A DNA stretch of 64,000 nucleotides from Geodermatophilus ruber (GCF_900114385.1 NZ_FOSW01000003.1:310001-374000); one strand, 5' to 3'. Counted from the first letter of the stretch, positions 35,457 to 46,668 are shown. The notes: generated by a model not told the origin, from the sequence alone. Numbers and translations: made by a program.

Positions 35457-35909
35457 GTGACCACATCTGCCCACCCCGCCCGCCACCTGTTCGTCACCAT
35501 CCCCGTTGCGGACCTCGAGCGCAGCAAGGCGTTCTTCGCGGCGCTCGGCTTCACCTTCGACCCCAACTTCTCCGGCGAGACCGCCGCCTGCATGGTGGTC
35601 GGAGAGCAGGCCCGCGTCATGCTCGGCAGCCACGAGACCTTCGCGCAGTACTCGCACCGGCCGATGGCCGATCCCACCACGCACGCACTGGCGCTCTTCA
35701 GCTTCAACGTGCAGACCCGCGAGGAGGTCGACACGGTCGCCGCGGCCGCGCTGGCCGCGGGCGGTGTGGAGGCGGACGGCCCCGAGGACCACGGGTTCAT
35801 GTACTCGCGGAGCTTCTTCGACCTCGACGGGCACGGCTGGCAGGTCATGTGGATGAACCCGGCGGATGCGCGGCAGGGCGCGGCGGAGTTCGTGGTGGCG
35901 GCCCAGTAG
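35457..35909 (+). CDS. VOC (glyoxalase/bleomycin-resistance) superfamily protein
   Basis: The product has 150 residues. The GTG at 35457 has GGAGA 7 bases upstream. It is a two-module VOC fold: HLFVTIPVADLERSKAFFAA and LGFTFDP in the first, then ALALFSFNVQTREEVDTVAA, HGFMYSRSFFDLDGHGWQVM in the second. The sequence matches the subgroup annotated as glyoxalase/bleomycin-resistance or extradiol-dioxygenase-like, whose substrates are mostly unknown. It stands alone with no resistance or ring-cleavage genes beside it. Confidence 0.88.
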   Translation: MTTSAHPARHLFVTIPVADLERSKAFFAALGFTFDPNFSGETAACMVVGEQARVMLGSHETFAQYSHRPMADPTTHALALFSFNVQTREEVDTVAAAALAAGGVEADGPEDHGFMYSRSFFDLDGHGWQVMWMNPADARQGAAEFVVAAQ

Positions 35910-35985
35910 GCCGACGCCTCGACACGTCTCCGTCCGGCAGCGACCTTTGGACACACCCCTGTGGGTCACCGCGGCGCATGGAGCC

Positions 35986-36009
35986 GTGTGCGCATGTCTC
36001 GCCCGATCA
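35986..36009 (+). repeat. polar intergenic repeat, partial copy D
   Basis: It reads GTGTGCGCATGTCTCGCCCG, then ATCA, and abuts the stop codon of the minus-strand LLM gene. Same orientation as the other copies; the right half is missing. Confidence 0.45.
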
Positions 36010-36975
36010 GGTCAGGAGTGCCGCGAGCGAGGCGTCGGAGGCGGCGAGCGCCGCGCGATCGTAGGTGGCGCCGCTGGCGAGCAGTTCGTCCGCGCCGGTG
36101 CGATCGACGAGCTGCTCGAGCCGGCGACGCACCGTCGCCGGCCCACCGGCCGTGACGGCGTCGAGGCCGCGCGCCACCCGATCGGCGTCCTGGTCGTCCC
36201 AGCGCTGGTGGCGGATGGACGCGACCGGCTCGAGGGAGTCGAAGACGCCGGTGCGGCGCGAGCGGACCATCGCCCACACCTCCGGCAGGGCCAGCTCACG
36301 GCCCTCCGCATCGGTGTCGGCGACCAGCACGTCGACCGAGACGGTGACATGGGGCCGGCTGCCCCGGTGGGGGCGGAATTCGCGGCGGTAGGCAGCGAGC
36401 AGGTCACCGAGGTCGGGCCGGGTAAGCACCGGACCGCCCAGCACGACCGGAAGCCCCAGCCGAGCGGCGACCTGGATCCCGCGTCCGGTGGCGAGCACGA
36501 AGAGCGGGAGGGGCTCGTCCACCAGCGGGCGCGCGGTGACCGGCGCGGTCCGCTCGAGGTAGCCCCGGACCTCGGCGAGGTCGTCGGCGAACGAATCCGG
36601 CGCGTCATCGGGACGGCGCAGCGCACGGCGAACAGGTGCGGTGAAGCCGAGTGAGCGGCCCAGTCCGATGTCGACCCTGCCCGGGTGGAGAGCCGCCAGC
36701 ATCAGGAACTGCTCGGCCACGACGAGTGGCTGGTGGTGGGGCAGCATCACTCCGCCCGATCCGAGCCGGATCGCCGCCGTGCGCGCCCCGATCGCCGCAA
36801 GCAGCACCGCCGGCGCTCCGGACGCGATGCCCGGGACGCCGTGGTGCTCGGCCACCCAGAACCGGGAGTAGCCCAGCCGCTCCGCCGCGACCGCCCGCTC
36901 CACGGTGTGCGTCAGGGCAGCCCCCTCCGGCTGGCCGGTGCGGGTGCGGGATCGGTCGAGCAGCGAGAGCCTCAC
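36007..36975 (-). CDS. LLM-class flavin-dependent oxidoreductase (luciferase-like)
   Basis: The protein has 322 residues from the GTG at 36975 (VRLSLLDRSRTRTG). It is a luciferase-like TIM barrel: FWVAEHHGVPGIASGAPAVL, IRLGSGGVMLPHHQPLVVAE, PGRVDIGLGRSLGF, LGLPVVLGGPVL. A TTG four codons upstream is an alternative start. Members use reduced FMN or F420 to oxidise diverse small molecules; this one resembles the MsnO8-type group. It is transcribed away from the ABC1 kinase gene. Substrate unknown. Confidence 0.88.
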   Translation of the reverse strand: MRLSLLDRSRTRTGQPEGAALTHTVERAVAAERLGYSRFWVAEHHGVPGIASGAPAVLLAAIGARTAAIRLGSGGVMLPHHQPLVVAEQFLMLAALHPGRVDIGLGRSLGFTAPVRRALRRPDDAPDSFADDLAEVRGYLERTAPVTARPLVDEPLPLFVLATGRGIQVAARLGLPVVLGGPVLTRPDLGDLLAAYRREFRPHRGSRPHVTVSVDVLVADTDAEGRELALPEVWAMVRSRRTGVFDSLEPVASIRHQRWDDQDADRVARGLDAVTAGGPATVRRRLEQLVDRTGADELLASGATYDRAALAASDASLAALLT

Positions 36976-37246
36976 ACCACCGGCCAACCGGCGATGCCCC
37001 GGCGGGCTTCCGATCCAGCCCCTGAGCAGGGACTACCTCGACGGCACCACCCCGGCCGGGCTACGGAGCGTCAGCCGGTCAGGCTCCGGACCCGTCAGCA
37101 CACCGCGCCGCTCCCCCACCGGGACGGCGTCTGGGGGACTGCTCCCCCATCGCGGTGCGCGGTGTGGATTCACCCCATCCGGCATTTCTGTCGCCCGACC
37201 GCTGCGGCCAGGAGTCAAGGGGCCCCCTACCTGGTAGTCCCCCCGT

Positions 37247-38929
37247 GTGGGTTCCCATCTCGACGTCGGGCACGCGGCCCGCTACGCCACCCTCGGCCGA
37301 CTGCTCCTCAAGCACCGAGGGGCTCCGCTGACCGGGCCGGGCCAGACCTCGGATCTCGATCTCGACGGGTACGCACCCGACGGGAGCGAGGTCACCGAGG
37401 CGGACGCGGTTCAGCTCGTCGAGGAGCTCGTCCGCATGGGGCCGACCTTCATCAAACTGGGACAGCTGCTCTCCACCCGGGCGGACCTGCTCCCTCCGGT
37501 GTACCTCGAGGCCCTGTCCCGGCTTCGCGACGACGTCGAGCCCATGGAACGCGGCGTGGCCGAGAAGGTGATCGAGGAGGAGCTCGGGGTTCGGATCACC
37601 CACGCGTTCGGCAGCTTCGAGCCGGATCCCATCGGCTCCGCCTCGCTGGGGCAGGTGCATCGTGCGACGCTGCGGGACGGCCGGCCCGTGGCGGTCAAGG
37701 TCCAGCGGCCGGGCATTCGCCGTCGGGCGCTGGAGGACATGGAAGTGATCGCCGAGCTCGCCGAGTTCGTGGACAACCACTCGGAGAGGGCATCGCGCCT
37801 GGGCTTCGGCTCCATGGTCGAGCAGTTCCGTGCGTCCCTGGTGGGGGAACTGGACTACCGCCGGGAGGCCGCCAATCTCGAGGTGCTGGGTGACGCCCTC
37901 GCCGAGTACGACCGGATCGTCGTCCCGCGGCCCGTTGACGACTACACCACCTCGCGGGTGTTGACGATGGACTACGTGGACGGGCGCAGCGTCGACTCGC
38001 TGACCCCCCTGGGCCGTACCGAGCTCGACAGCGAGGATCTCGCCGATCAGCTCCTCGGCGCCTATCTGCACCAGGTGCTGGTGCACGGCTTCTTCCACGC
38101 CGATCCCCACCCCGGCAACGTCCTCCTGACTCGGGACGGACGCCTGGCCCTCATCGATCTGGGAATGGTCGCCCGGCTGTCCCCGGAGATCCAGGACCAG
38201 TTGTCGCGGCTCCTGCTCGCCATCTCGTCGGGCGATTCCTCGGCCGCGGCCGACGCCCTGGAACGTCTCGGCGACCGCCTCGACGACTACGACCCCGAGG
38301 CCTTGCGCACGCGGGTGGCGGACCTGCTGCTGCGGTACGGACGCGCCACCGTCGGCGAGTTGTCGGCCGGCCGCAGCCTGGTCGAGCTCGCCATGGCGGC
38401 CTCGTCGTGCGGGCTCCGCCCCGGCGCCGAGCTGACGATGCTGGCCAAGTCGCTCCTCAACCTCGACGAGGTGGCCCGCACCCTCGACCCCGGTGTGCGG
38501 ATCGACGAGATCATCGAATCGCATGCGGCCGCCGTGATGCGCCACCGGATGGCCGAGAAGGTCCGGCCGGCCAAGGTGATGCGTTCGGCGCTCGACGCCG
38601 CCGCGTTCGCCGAGCAGCTGCCGAACCGCCTCAACAAGGTGCTGGAGTCACTCGCGGAGGGGCGCGTCAACCTGCGCCTGGAAGGGCTGGACGAGGGATC
38701 GGTCATACGGGGTGCGCAGAAGCTGGCCAACCGGGTCACCGCCGGCGTCATGATCGCGGCGTTCGTCATCAGTGCCGCCCTGTTCTCCTCGGCTCCTCAT
38801 GCCTCGACCCTCTGGGGTTATCCGTTACTGACCATCGTCTTCCTCGGCCTGGCTATCCTCACCGCGGTCTGGGTCGCTGTGGGAATGCTGCGGCGCGATC
38901 TCCCGGAGCGCCGGAGCGGCCGTCGCTAG
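37247..38929 (+). CDS. ABC1/UbiB-family atypical kinase (AarF)
   Basis: The protein has 560 residues with a GTG start. The KxGQ signature appears as FIKLGQLLSTRADLLPPVYL. The kinase core follows: IGSASLGQVHRATLRDGRPV, VAVKVQRPGI (ATP-binding lysine), FRASLVGELDYRREAANLEV, HGFFHADPHPGNVL (catalytic loop), LALIDLGMVARLS (metal-binding Asp). Two membrane helices end the protein (ITRVTAGVM-like segment at about 500-520 and LLTIVFLGLAILTAVWVAVG). UbiB/ABC1 proteins are ATPases linked to isoprenoid quinone metabolism. It converges on glpD, with only 49 bases between the two stop codons. Confidence 0.92.
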   Translation: MGSHLDVGHAARYATLGRLLLKHRGAPLTGPGQTSDLDLDGYAPDGSEVTEADAVQLVEELVRMGPTFIKLGQLLSTRADLLPPVYLEALSRLRDDVEPMERGVAEKVIEEELGVRITHAFGSFEPDPIGSASLGQVHRATLRDGRPVAVKVQRPGIRRRALEDMEVIAELAEFVDNHSERASRLGFGSMVEQFRASLVGELDYRREAANLEVLGDALAEYDRIVVPRPVDDYTTSRVLTMDYVDGRSVDSLTPLGRTELDSEDLADQLLGAYLHQVLVHGFFHADPHPGNVLLTRDGRLALIDLGMVARLSPEIQDQLSRLLLAISSGDSSAAADALERLGDRLDDYDPEALRTRVADLLLRYGRATVGELSAGRSLVELAMAASSCGLRPGAELTMLAKSLLNLDEVARTLDPGVRIDEIIESHAAAVMRHRMAEKVRPAKVMRSALDAAAFAEQLPNRLNKVLESLAEGRVNLRLEGLDEGSVIRGAQKLANRVTAGVMIAAFVISAALFSSAPHASTLWGYPLLTIVFLGLAILTAVWVAVGMLRRDLPERRSGRR

Positions 38930-38953
38930 GTCGTTGTCGCGAGGGCTGCAGGC

Positions 38954-38980
38954 GTGTGCGTATGTACCAAGTCGCAGGTC
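38954..38980 (+). repeat. polar intergenic repeat, partial copy E
   Basis: It reads GTGTGCGTATGTACCAAGTC, then GCAGGTC, and runs into the stop codon of the minus-strand glpD. The left half is identical to copy A; the right half is missing. Confidence 0.5.
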
Positions 38981-40691
38981 AGGCCATGCTCGTTGCGCCC
39001 ACCCGCACGTCAGGCGCGCCCAGCCGCGCGGCATCTGCGGTGTGGTCGTCGGCCTGCTCCTGGGACTCCCGTTCGGCCTCGACCCGGAGCCGGTAGTGCT
39101 CGACCTCCCGGTCGGCGTGGTCTGCGGTCCAGCCCAGCAGCGGCGCGACGATGTCGGCGACCTCGCGGGCGGCGGCCTCCCCCCGGTCGGGCACCTCGAT
39201 GGAGATCCGGGTGCGCCGGGTGAGAACGTCGTCCAGGTGCAGGGCGCCCTCGTGGCTCACCGCGTAGCGCACCTCGGCCTTCAGGTACTCGGGTGCGGTG
39301 TCCAGAGGCTGTCCCAGCTCCGGCTGCTCGGCGATCAGGTCGAACAGCTCCCCGCAGAGCGTCCCGTACCGCCCCAGCAGGTGCTCGACCGTCGCCACGG
39401 GGAGGCCTGTGCGCTCGGCGGTGAGCCGCCGGGCGTTGTGCGCGGCGAAGTACCCCTCCGCCCCGACGAGCGGAATGCGCTCGGTGATCGACGGGGGAAC
39501 GGTGCGCTCCAGGCCGTGCACGGCGGAGTCCACGGCGTCCTTGGCCATCACCCGGTACGTGGTGTACTTCCCGCCGGCGATGACGGTCAGGCCGCGGACC
39601 GGGCTGGCGACCGCGTGCTCACGGGAGAGCTTGCTGGTCGCCTCGGACTCCCCGGACAGCAGCGGCCGCAGCCCGGCGTAGACGCCCACGACGTCCTCCC
39701 GGGTGAGGGGGTCGGCCAGCAGGGTGTTGGCGTGGTCGAGCAGGTAGTCGATGTCGCTCCTGCTGGCGGCCGGGTGGGCGAGGTCGAGATTCCACTCGGT
39801 GTCGGTGGTGCCGATGATCCAGTGGCTTCCCCACGGGATGATGAACAGCAGGCTCTTCTCCGTGCGGGTGATGATCCCGGTGGCACTGTTGATCCGGTTC
39901 CGGGGGATGACCAGATGGACGCCTTTCGACGCGCGGACCTGGAACTGCCCCCGCCCCCCGACCAGCTTCTGGATCTCGTCGGTCCAGATCCCCGCGGCGT
40001 TGATCACCTGCTCCGCGCGGATGGTGAACTCGCCGCCGTCCTCGAGGTCGCGGACGCGCACCCCCGAGACCCGGTCGCCCTCCCGTAGGAACTCGGTGAC
40101 CCGGGTGCTGGTGACGCACAGCGCCCCGTACGTCGCCGCCGTCCGGGCCAGCATCATCGTGTGCCGGGCGTCGTCGACCTCGCCCTCGTAGAACCGGACG
40201 GCGCCCCGGATGGCCGACCGCTTGCCCGACGGGAAGGACTCCGCCGTCTTCTTGCGGCCGAGGTGCCGGTGGTGACCGGGCACGCCCCGCCCGGCGCCCA
40301 TCACGTCGTAGACCCCGATCCCGAGCCCGACGTAGGCGCGGTCGATGCGCTTCTCCAGGGGATAGATGAAAGGCACCGGCCGGGCCAGGTGCGGGCACAG
40401 CGTGTTGAGCACGAGGCTGCGTTCGCGCAGCGCCTCGAAGACCAGGCTGAAGTTGAACTGCTCGAGGTAGCGCAACCCGCCGTGGAAGAGCTTGCTCGAC
40501 CGGCTGGAGGTGCCGGCGGCGAAGTCCCGCGCCTCCACCAGACCGACCTTCAGCCCCCGGGTGGCCGCGTCCAGCGCGCTGCCGGCGCCGACGACGCCGC
40601 CGCCGATGACGAGGACGTCGAGTTCCTCTCCCGCCAGTCGCTGGAGGGCGGCGGTGCGGTACTCGGGGCTGAGCGCGGCTGAGATGGTCAC
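38979..40691 (-). CDS. glpD: aerobic glycerol-3-phosphate dehydrogenase
   Basis: The enzyme has 570 residues. The GTG at 40691 has AGAGGA 5 bases upstream. FAD-binding Rossmann motif DVLVIGGGVVGAGSALDAAT sits near residue 25; GLVEARDFAAGTSSRSSKLF, HGGLRYLEQFN, INAAGIWTDEI and HWIIGTTDTEW are typical GlpD sequences. A C-terminal helical domain (about 400-540) is complete. It oxidises sn-glycerol-3-phosphate to dihydroxyacetone phosphate and passes electrons to the menaquinone pool. It is the last gene of the glpF-glpK-glpX-glpD operon, 47 bases after glpX. Confidence 0.95.
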   Translation of the reverse strand: MTISAALSPEYRTAALQRLAGEELDVLVIGGGVVGAGSALDAATRGLKVGLVEARDFAAGTSSRSSKLFHGGLRYLEQFNFSLVFEALRERSLVLNTLCPHLARPVPFIYPLEKRIDRAYVGLGIGVYDVMGAGRGVPGHHRHLGRKKTAESFPSGKRSAIRGAVRFYEGEVDDARHTMMLARTAATYGALCVTSTRVTEFLREGDRVSGVRVRDLEDGGEFTIRAEQVINAAGIWTDEIQKLVGGRGQFQVRASKGVHLVIPRNRINSATGIITRTEKSLLFIIPWGSHWIIGTTDTEWNLDLAHPAASRSDIDYLLDHANTLLADPLTREDVVGVYAGLRPLLSGESEATSKLSREHAVASPVRGLTVIAGGKYTTYRVMAKDAVDSAVHGLERTVPPSITERIPLVGAEGYFAAHNARRLTAERTGLPVATVEHLLGRYGTLCGELFDLIAEQPELGQPLDTAPEYLKAEVRYAVSHEGALHLDDVLTRRTRISIEVPDRGEAAAREVADIVAPLLGWTADHADREVEHYRLRVEAERESQEQADDHTADAARLGAPDVRVGATSMA

Positions 40692-40738
40692 GGATCGTTC
40701 CTCTGCTCGGGGGGCAACCGGAGGCCGGAGGCAGCTGG

Positions 40739-41740
40739 TCAGTGGCTGATCAGGTTGGAGCGGCTGCGGTCGTGCCGGGTCTCGATCACACGGACTGCGC
40801 CGGATCTCGACCGCATGGACAACGACTCGGTGACCACCGAGTTCTCCCCGAAACGGACACCGTGCAGCAGCGCGCCGTCGGTGACGCCGGTGGCACCGAA
40901 GAACACGTCGTCGCCGGAGACGAGGTCCCGGGTGGTGAGGATGCGGTCCAGGTCGTGGCCGAAGTCCAGAGCGGCCCGTCGCTCCCCCTCGTCGCGGGGC
41001 TGCAGCCGGCCGAAGATCTCCCCGTCGCTGCACCGCAGCGCGCACGCCGCGATCACCCCCTCCGGCGTGCCGCCGACGCCGACCAGCAGGTCCACCGCCG
41101 AGCCGGGTTGACCGACGGCGATGGCGCCGGCGACGTCGCCGTCGAGCAGGGACCTGACCGCGGCACCGGCCCGGCGGATCTCGGCCACCAGGTGGTCGTG
41201 CCGCGGCCGGTCCAGCACGGCGACCGTGAGGTCCTCCTGCCGCTTGCCCAGCGCGCGGGCCAGCGTCGCGAGGATGTCTGCGATCGGCGCCTCGGGGTCG
41301 ACCGAGCCGGCGGCGGCGCCGGGCACGACCAGCTTGTGCATGTACACGCACGGCCCCGGGTCGAACATCGTGCCCCGCTCGGCCAGTCCCACGACCGCGA
41401 CCGCGTCGGGCAGCCCCTTGGCGGCGGCGGTGGTGCCGTCCACCGGGTCGACGGCGATGTCGACCTCGGGGTCCGAGCCGTTCCCGACCTGCTCGCCGTT
41501 GAACAGCATCGGGGCCTCGTCCTTCTCCCCCTCGCCGATGACCACGACGCCGCGCATCCCGATCGAGCCCAGCACCGGCCGCATCGCGTCCACCGCAGCC
41601 CCGTCGACCTGGTTCTTGTCCCCGCGGCCGACGTAGCGTGCCGCGGAGATGGCGGCGGCCTCGGTGGCGCGGACCAGCTCCAGCGCCAGGTTGCGATCCG
41701 GGTCGAGCGCCGTGCCGGAGGCGAGACCGGCGCCGGTCAT
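40739..41740 (-). CDS. glpX: class II fructose-1,6-bisphosphatase
   Basis: The enzyme has 333 residues. Metal and substrate sites are visible: [80 protein letters not shown]. It removes the 1-phosphate from fructose-1,6-bisphosphate in gluconeogenesis, so growth on glycerol is coupled to sugar synthesis. Its ATG overlaps the glpK stop by 4 bases (ATGA), meaning coupled translation. Actinobacteria normally depend on GlpX as their main FBPase; whether a second copy exists elsewhere cannot be seen here. Confidence 0.95.
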   Translation of the reverse strand: MTGAGLASGTALDPDRNLALELVRATEAAAISAARYVGRGDKNQVDGAAVDAMRPVLGSIGMRGVVVIGEGEKDEAPMLFNGEQVGNGSDPEVDIAVDPVDGTTAAAKGLPDAVAVVGLAERGTMFDPGPCVYMHKLVVPGAAAGSVDPEAPIADILATLARALGKRQEDLTVAVLDRPRHDHLVAEIRRAGAAVRSLLDGDVAGAIAVGQPGSAVDLLVGVGGTPEGVIAACALRCSDGEIFGRLQPRDEGERRAALDFGHDLDRILTTRDLVSGDDVFFGATGVTDGALLHGVRFGENSVVTESLSMRSRSGAVRVIETRHDRSRSNLISH

Positions 41741-43315
41741 GCGCCCGCACCCGACGGGGTCGGGAGGGCGGCTTCCGGGTCGGCCGGCGCCGCTCCGACC
41801 GGGTCGTCGTCGACGTCGACCCAGTCGAGGGTCCGCTGGACCGCCTTGCGCCATCCGGCATGCCCCGCGACGCGCTGCTCGTCGTCCCACTGCGGTTCCC
41901 AGCGGCGGTCCTCGGCCCAGTTGGCCCGGAGCTCGTCGGTGTTCTTCCAGAACCCGCAGGCCAGTCCCGCGCCGTAAGCGGCGCCGAGCGCGGTGGTCTC
42001 GGCGACCACCGGGCGGCTGACCGGCACCCCGAGGATGTCGGCCTGCATCTGCATGCACAGCTCGTTGGCGGTGACGCCGCCGTCGACCTTGAGGACCTCG
42101 AGGTGCACGCCGGAATCGGACTCCATGGCCTCGGCGACGTCGCGGCTCTGGTAGCAGATGGCCTCGAGGGTGGCCCGGGCGATGTGCTGCCTGCTGTTGA
42201 AGCGGGACAGCCCGACGATCGCCCCGCGGGCGTCGGAGCGCCAGTACGGCGCGAACAAGCCGGAGAAGGCCGGGACGAAGTAGACACCGCCGTTGTCGGG
42301 GACCTCGCGAGCCAGCACCTCGCTGTGCGCGGCGTCGCGAATGATGCCGAGCTGGTCGCGCAGCCACTGGACCGCCGAACCGGTGACGGCGATGGAGCCC
42401 TCGAGGGCGTAGCGCACCGGCTCGTCGCCGAATCGGTAGCAGACGGTCGTGAGCAGGCCGGCCTGCGACCGCACCAGCTCCGTGCCGGTGTTGAGCAGCA
42501 GGAAGTTGCCGGTCCCGTAGGTGTTCTTGGCCTCCCCCGGGTCGAAGCAGACCTGGCCCACCATGGCTGCCTGCTGGTCACCCAGCGAAGCGGTGAGCGG
42601 GACCTCGCCCCCGAGCGGCCCGGAGGTCCGTGTGGTGCCGTAGCCCCGCGGGTCCGCGGACGGCCGGATCTCGGGCAGCATCGCGCGCGGGATGCCGAAG
42701 AAGGAGAGCAGCTCGTCGTCCCAGTCGAGGGTCTCCAGGTCCATCAGCATGGTGCGGGAGGCGTTGGTGACGTCGGTGATGTGGACCCCGCCGTCCGTGC
42801 CACCGGTCAGGTTCCACAGCAGCCACGAGTCCGTCGTGCCGAACAGCGCATCACCACGCTCGGCAAGCTCCCGGACGCCGTCGACGTTCTCCAGGATCCA
42901 CTGGACCTTGCCACCGGCGAAGTAGGTCGCCGGGGGGAGGCCCGCCCGGTGCCGGATGATCTCGCCCTTGCCCTCCCGCTCCAGACGAGCGGCGATCCGG
43001 TCGGTGCGGGTGTCCTGCCAGACGATCGCGTTGTACAGCGGACGACCGGTGCGCCGGTCCCAGACGACGGTGGTCTCCCGCTGGTTGGTGATGCCCAGCG
43101 CACCCAGATCGGGCGCGCTGATGCCCAGCCGGTTCATCACCGTGCGGATGACGGTTCGGGTCCGTTCCCAGATCTCCACCGGGTTGTGCTCGACCCAGCC
43201 GGCCCTGGGCATGATCTGCTCGTGCTCCAGCTGGTACCGGCCGGCCTCCTGCCCGGCGTGGTCGAAGACCATGAACCGGGTGCTGGTGGTGCCCTGGTCG
43301 ACTGCTCCGATGAAG

Positions 43316-43323
<8 letters not shown>
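41737..43323 (-). CDS. glpK: glycerol kinase
   Basis: The enzyme has 528 residues with GGAAGGAG 8 bases before the ATG. Family signatures: [119 protein letters not shown]. It phosphorylates glycerol to glycerol-3-phosphate. Its start overlaps the glpF end by 8 bases and its stop overlaps the glpX start by 4. The C-terminal tail (about 25 residues, Pro/Ala-rich) is a little longer than usual. Confidence 0.96.
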
Positions 43324-44251
<928 letters not shown>

Positions 44252-44352
44252 GACCTGTACCTCTGCTCGGTAGCTGGTGCCGCTGTCACCTGTCAGGCGC
44301 TGCGCCGACTCCCGGACGACCGCGAGGCGACTGGCAGGTACCGTAAGGGGGC

Positions 44353-44368
44353 TGTGAGCTGCCTCACA
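44353..44368 (-). promoter_or_regulatory. Crp/GlxR-type operator in front of the glpFKXD operon
   Basis: TGTGA-GCTGCC-TCACA is an exact match to the Crp/GlxR consensus TGTGA-N6-TCACA. On the minus strand it is followed, 7 bases on, by TACGGT (44345-44340), a possible -10 box, placing the operator near -35. Glycerol genes are classic targets of cAMP-dependent control in actinobacteria. Confidence 0.75.
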
Positions 44369-44574
44369 ACTCGACCGGCATTCCCCGCCGATCGACGTCG
44401 TCCCTGTCGAACCTGCTCTACGGCGGCTACCTCGAGATCGTCCTCGCGCGGTCCACGAGCCACTCGCTGGACCGGCACATCAGCACCGGCGGCCAGCCAC
44501 GTCACCTGCCGAGCGCGGGCGGCCGCGCTCGCCGCCTGCCGCAGCGCGGCCGGTGCCTTACCTCGGTACCCGCA
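44369..44574. other. short interval upstream of the glycerol operon
   Basis: A plus-strand frame reads SNLLYGGYLEIVLARS without a start and soon loses sense; it may be a fragment. No gene is supported. Confidence 0.3.
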
Positions 44575-46668
44575 CTAGGCGCGCCGGACCGGAGCCGCGA
44601 GCCGCGTCGGTGACCCACCGCCGGCGCCGGTGCCGACCTCGACCAGCCCGCGGCCGAACGCGTCGACCCGGCCCCACCGTCCGGGGATGTCGAGCAGCTC
44701 GATGCGGCCGATGCCGACCGGCAGTGCCGGCTCGACCACCAGGTGGTTCCCGTGCGGCTCCAGGCCCAGCATCGTGCGCAGGTACAGCAGCGGCGCCCCG
44801 GTGGACCACGCCTGCGGGCTGCAGGCCGTGGGGAACTCGACGGGGTACTTCGTCAGCGTGCGCTCGTAGCCGCCGAACGCCTCGGGCAGGCGGCCGTGGT
44901 AGAAGTCCGCGGCGTCCAGGTTGCCCGCCGCGATCCGGGCGGCCTCGACGGGGAAGCCGTAGCGGCGCAGCCCCCAGGCGATGAACGAGTTGTCGAACGG
45001 CCACACCGTGCCGTTGTGGTAGCCGATCGGGTTGTACCGGGCCTCACCCGCGGCCAGGGTGCGCACGCCCCAGCCGGAGAACAGCCGGGGGCCGAGCAGG
45101 TGCCCGGCGATCGCCGGCGCCCGGTCGGCGTCGACGATGCCGCTCCACAGCAGGTGGCCGACGTTGGACGACAGCGCGTCCACCCAGGCGCCGTCGGCGT
45201 CGAGGGCGAGCGCGTAGTACTGCCCGTCCTCGATCCAGAAGTCGCGGTTGAACCGGTTCTTGAGGTCGGCCGCCGCCCGCTCGAGGTCGTCGGCGTAGGC
45301 GGGGTCGTCCCAGAACTCGCGCGCGAGGCGGGCGCCGCGCATCTTGGCGTCGTAGGCGTACCCCTGCAGCTCGCAGGTGGCTCGCGGGAATCCGGGCAGC
45401 CGGCCGTCGCGGTACGAGATCCCGTCCCAGGAGTCCTTCCAGCACTGGTTCTCCAGGCCGGTCTCCTCGTTGCGCCGCTGGTAGGCGACGTAGCCGTTGC
45501 CCTGCAGGTCCGCATAGTCGTCGATCCAGCGCAGCGCCGCGCGCAGCTCCTGCTCGTACTGGCGCACCAGCTCGGCGTCCCCCGTCCACCGCTCGTACTC
45601 GTCCGCCAGGACCACGTACAGCGGCGTGGCGTCGGCGGTGCCGTAGTACGGGGTGTGCGGTCGCTCCTGGAACGCGCTCAGCTCGCCGTAGCGGACCTCG
45701 TGCAGGATGCGGCCGGGGTCCTCGTCGCGGAAGTCGTCGACGCGGTTCCCCTGCCAGTCGCCCAGCACCCGCAGCGTCGTCCTCGCCAGTTCCGGGGCGA
45801 AGGGGAGGGCCTGCAGGCTGGTGAAGATGCTGTCGCGGCCGAACATCGTCATGAACCACGGCAGTCCGGCCGCGGGCAGGCTGTGCGGACCGGCGATGAT
45901 CGGCGAGAACCGCAGCGCCGCGAGGTCGATCAGGCTCCGCCGGTAGGTCGCGACGAGGGAGTCGGAGTCGCACGTCAGGCGCGGTGCCCGGGCGAGCCAG
46001 CGCTCGAGGTCCTCGAGCATCTCCCGCCGCTCGTCGTCGGCGGCCGCCGTCGGCTTGAGGGGGCGTTCGCCGGGTCCCAGGACCACCGCGCGGACGGTCA
46101 GCTCGGTGTGCCAGGCGCCGTGCGGCTCGATGTGGGTGGTGAACGTCAGCCCGTGCTCGTCGACCTCGGCGGGTTGGGTCGAGGTCACCGTCGTGCTGCG
46201 GTGGAACGTCTCCCGTCGGTAGCTCATCACCAGTTGCCCGGCCACCGCCTCGACGGTGTACGAACCCTTCTTCTGAAGGGCGTCCTTGACCTCGAACAGG
46301 TCCGCGAAGTCGGCTGCCGCCTCGATCCGGATCGTCAGTTCGACCGGCTTCACGTCGTGGTTGAGCACGGTGAGCTGCTCGAGGAAGCCGTCGGCGACCG
46401 CGCGCTGGCGGATGACGGTGGTCTTCGCGTCGACGTAGACCGTGCCGGTGCCCGGGACGAGGAAGAACCGGGTCTCGAAGTACTGCAGGTCGTCGGTGGA
46501 GAGGGCGGTCAGCCGCTCGTCGTCGACCGTCAGCACCCACCGCGACAGGAACCGGGTGTCGAACGCGAACAGCCCGGTCGGGTCGGTGGGCGAGGCCTCG
46601 ATGTCGCCCCGCCTGTCGCAGACCACGAACGTGCTGCCGTTGAGGATCCGGACGAGGTCCTCGCTCAC
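44575..46668 (-). CDS. glycogen-debranching-like glycoside hydrolase (amylo-alpha-1,6-glucosidase family)
   Basis: The enzyme has 697 residues from the GTG at 46668. The first 200 or so are the N-terminal beta domain of bacterial glycogen-debranching proteins (FVVCDRRGDIEASPTDPTGL, FAFDTRFLSRWVL, YFETRFFLVPG). The rest is an (alpha/alpha)6 barrel with MTMFGRDSIFTSLQALPF, YYGTADATPLYVVLADEYER, ENQCWKDSWDGISYRDG, CELQGYAYDAKM and NGTVWPFDNSFIAWGLRRYG, which hold the acidic catalytic residues. It probably hydrolyses alpha-linked oligosaccharides. Its start overlaps the SCP2-like gene by 4 bases (GTGA), so the two are translationally coupled. Confidence 0.88.
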   Translation of the reverse strand: MSEDLVRILNGSTFVVCDRRGDIEASPTDPTGLFAFDTRFLSRWVLTVDDERLTALSTDDLQYFETRFFLVPGTGTVYVDAKTTVIRQRAVADGFLEQLTVLNHDVKPVELTIRIEAAADFADLFEVKDALQKKGSYTVEAVAGQLVMSYRRETFHRSTTVTSTQPAEVDEHGLTFTTHIEPHGAWHTELTVRAVVLGPGERPLKPTAAADDERREMLEDLERWLARAPRLTCDSDSLVATYRRSLIDLAALRFSPIIAGPHSLPAAGLPWFMTMFGRDSIFTSLQALPFAPELARTTLRVLGDWQGNRVDDFRDEDPGRILHEVRYGELSAFQERPHTPYYGTADATPLYVVLADEYERWTGDAELVRQYEQELRAALRWIDDYADLQGNGYVAYQRRNEETGLENQCWKDSWDGISYRDGRLPGFPRATCELQGYAYDAKMRGARLAREFWDDPAYADDLERAAADLKNRFNRDFWIEDGQYYALALDADGAWVDALSSNVGHLLWSGIVDADRAPAIAGHLLGPRLFSGWGVRTLAAGEARYNPIGYHNGTVWPFDNSFIAWGLRRYGFPVEAARIAAGNLDAADFYHGRLPEAFGGYERTLTKYPVEFPTACSPQAWSTGAPLLYLRTMLGLEPHGNHLVVEPALPVGIGRIELLDIPGRWGRVDAFGRGLVEVGTGAGGGSPTRLAAPVRRA

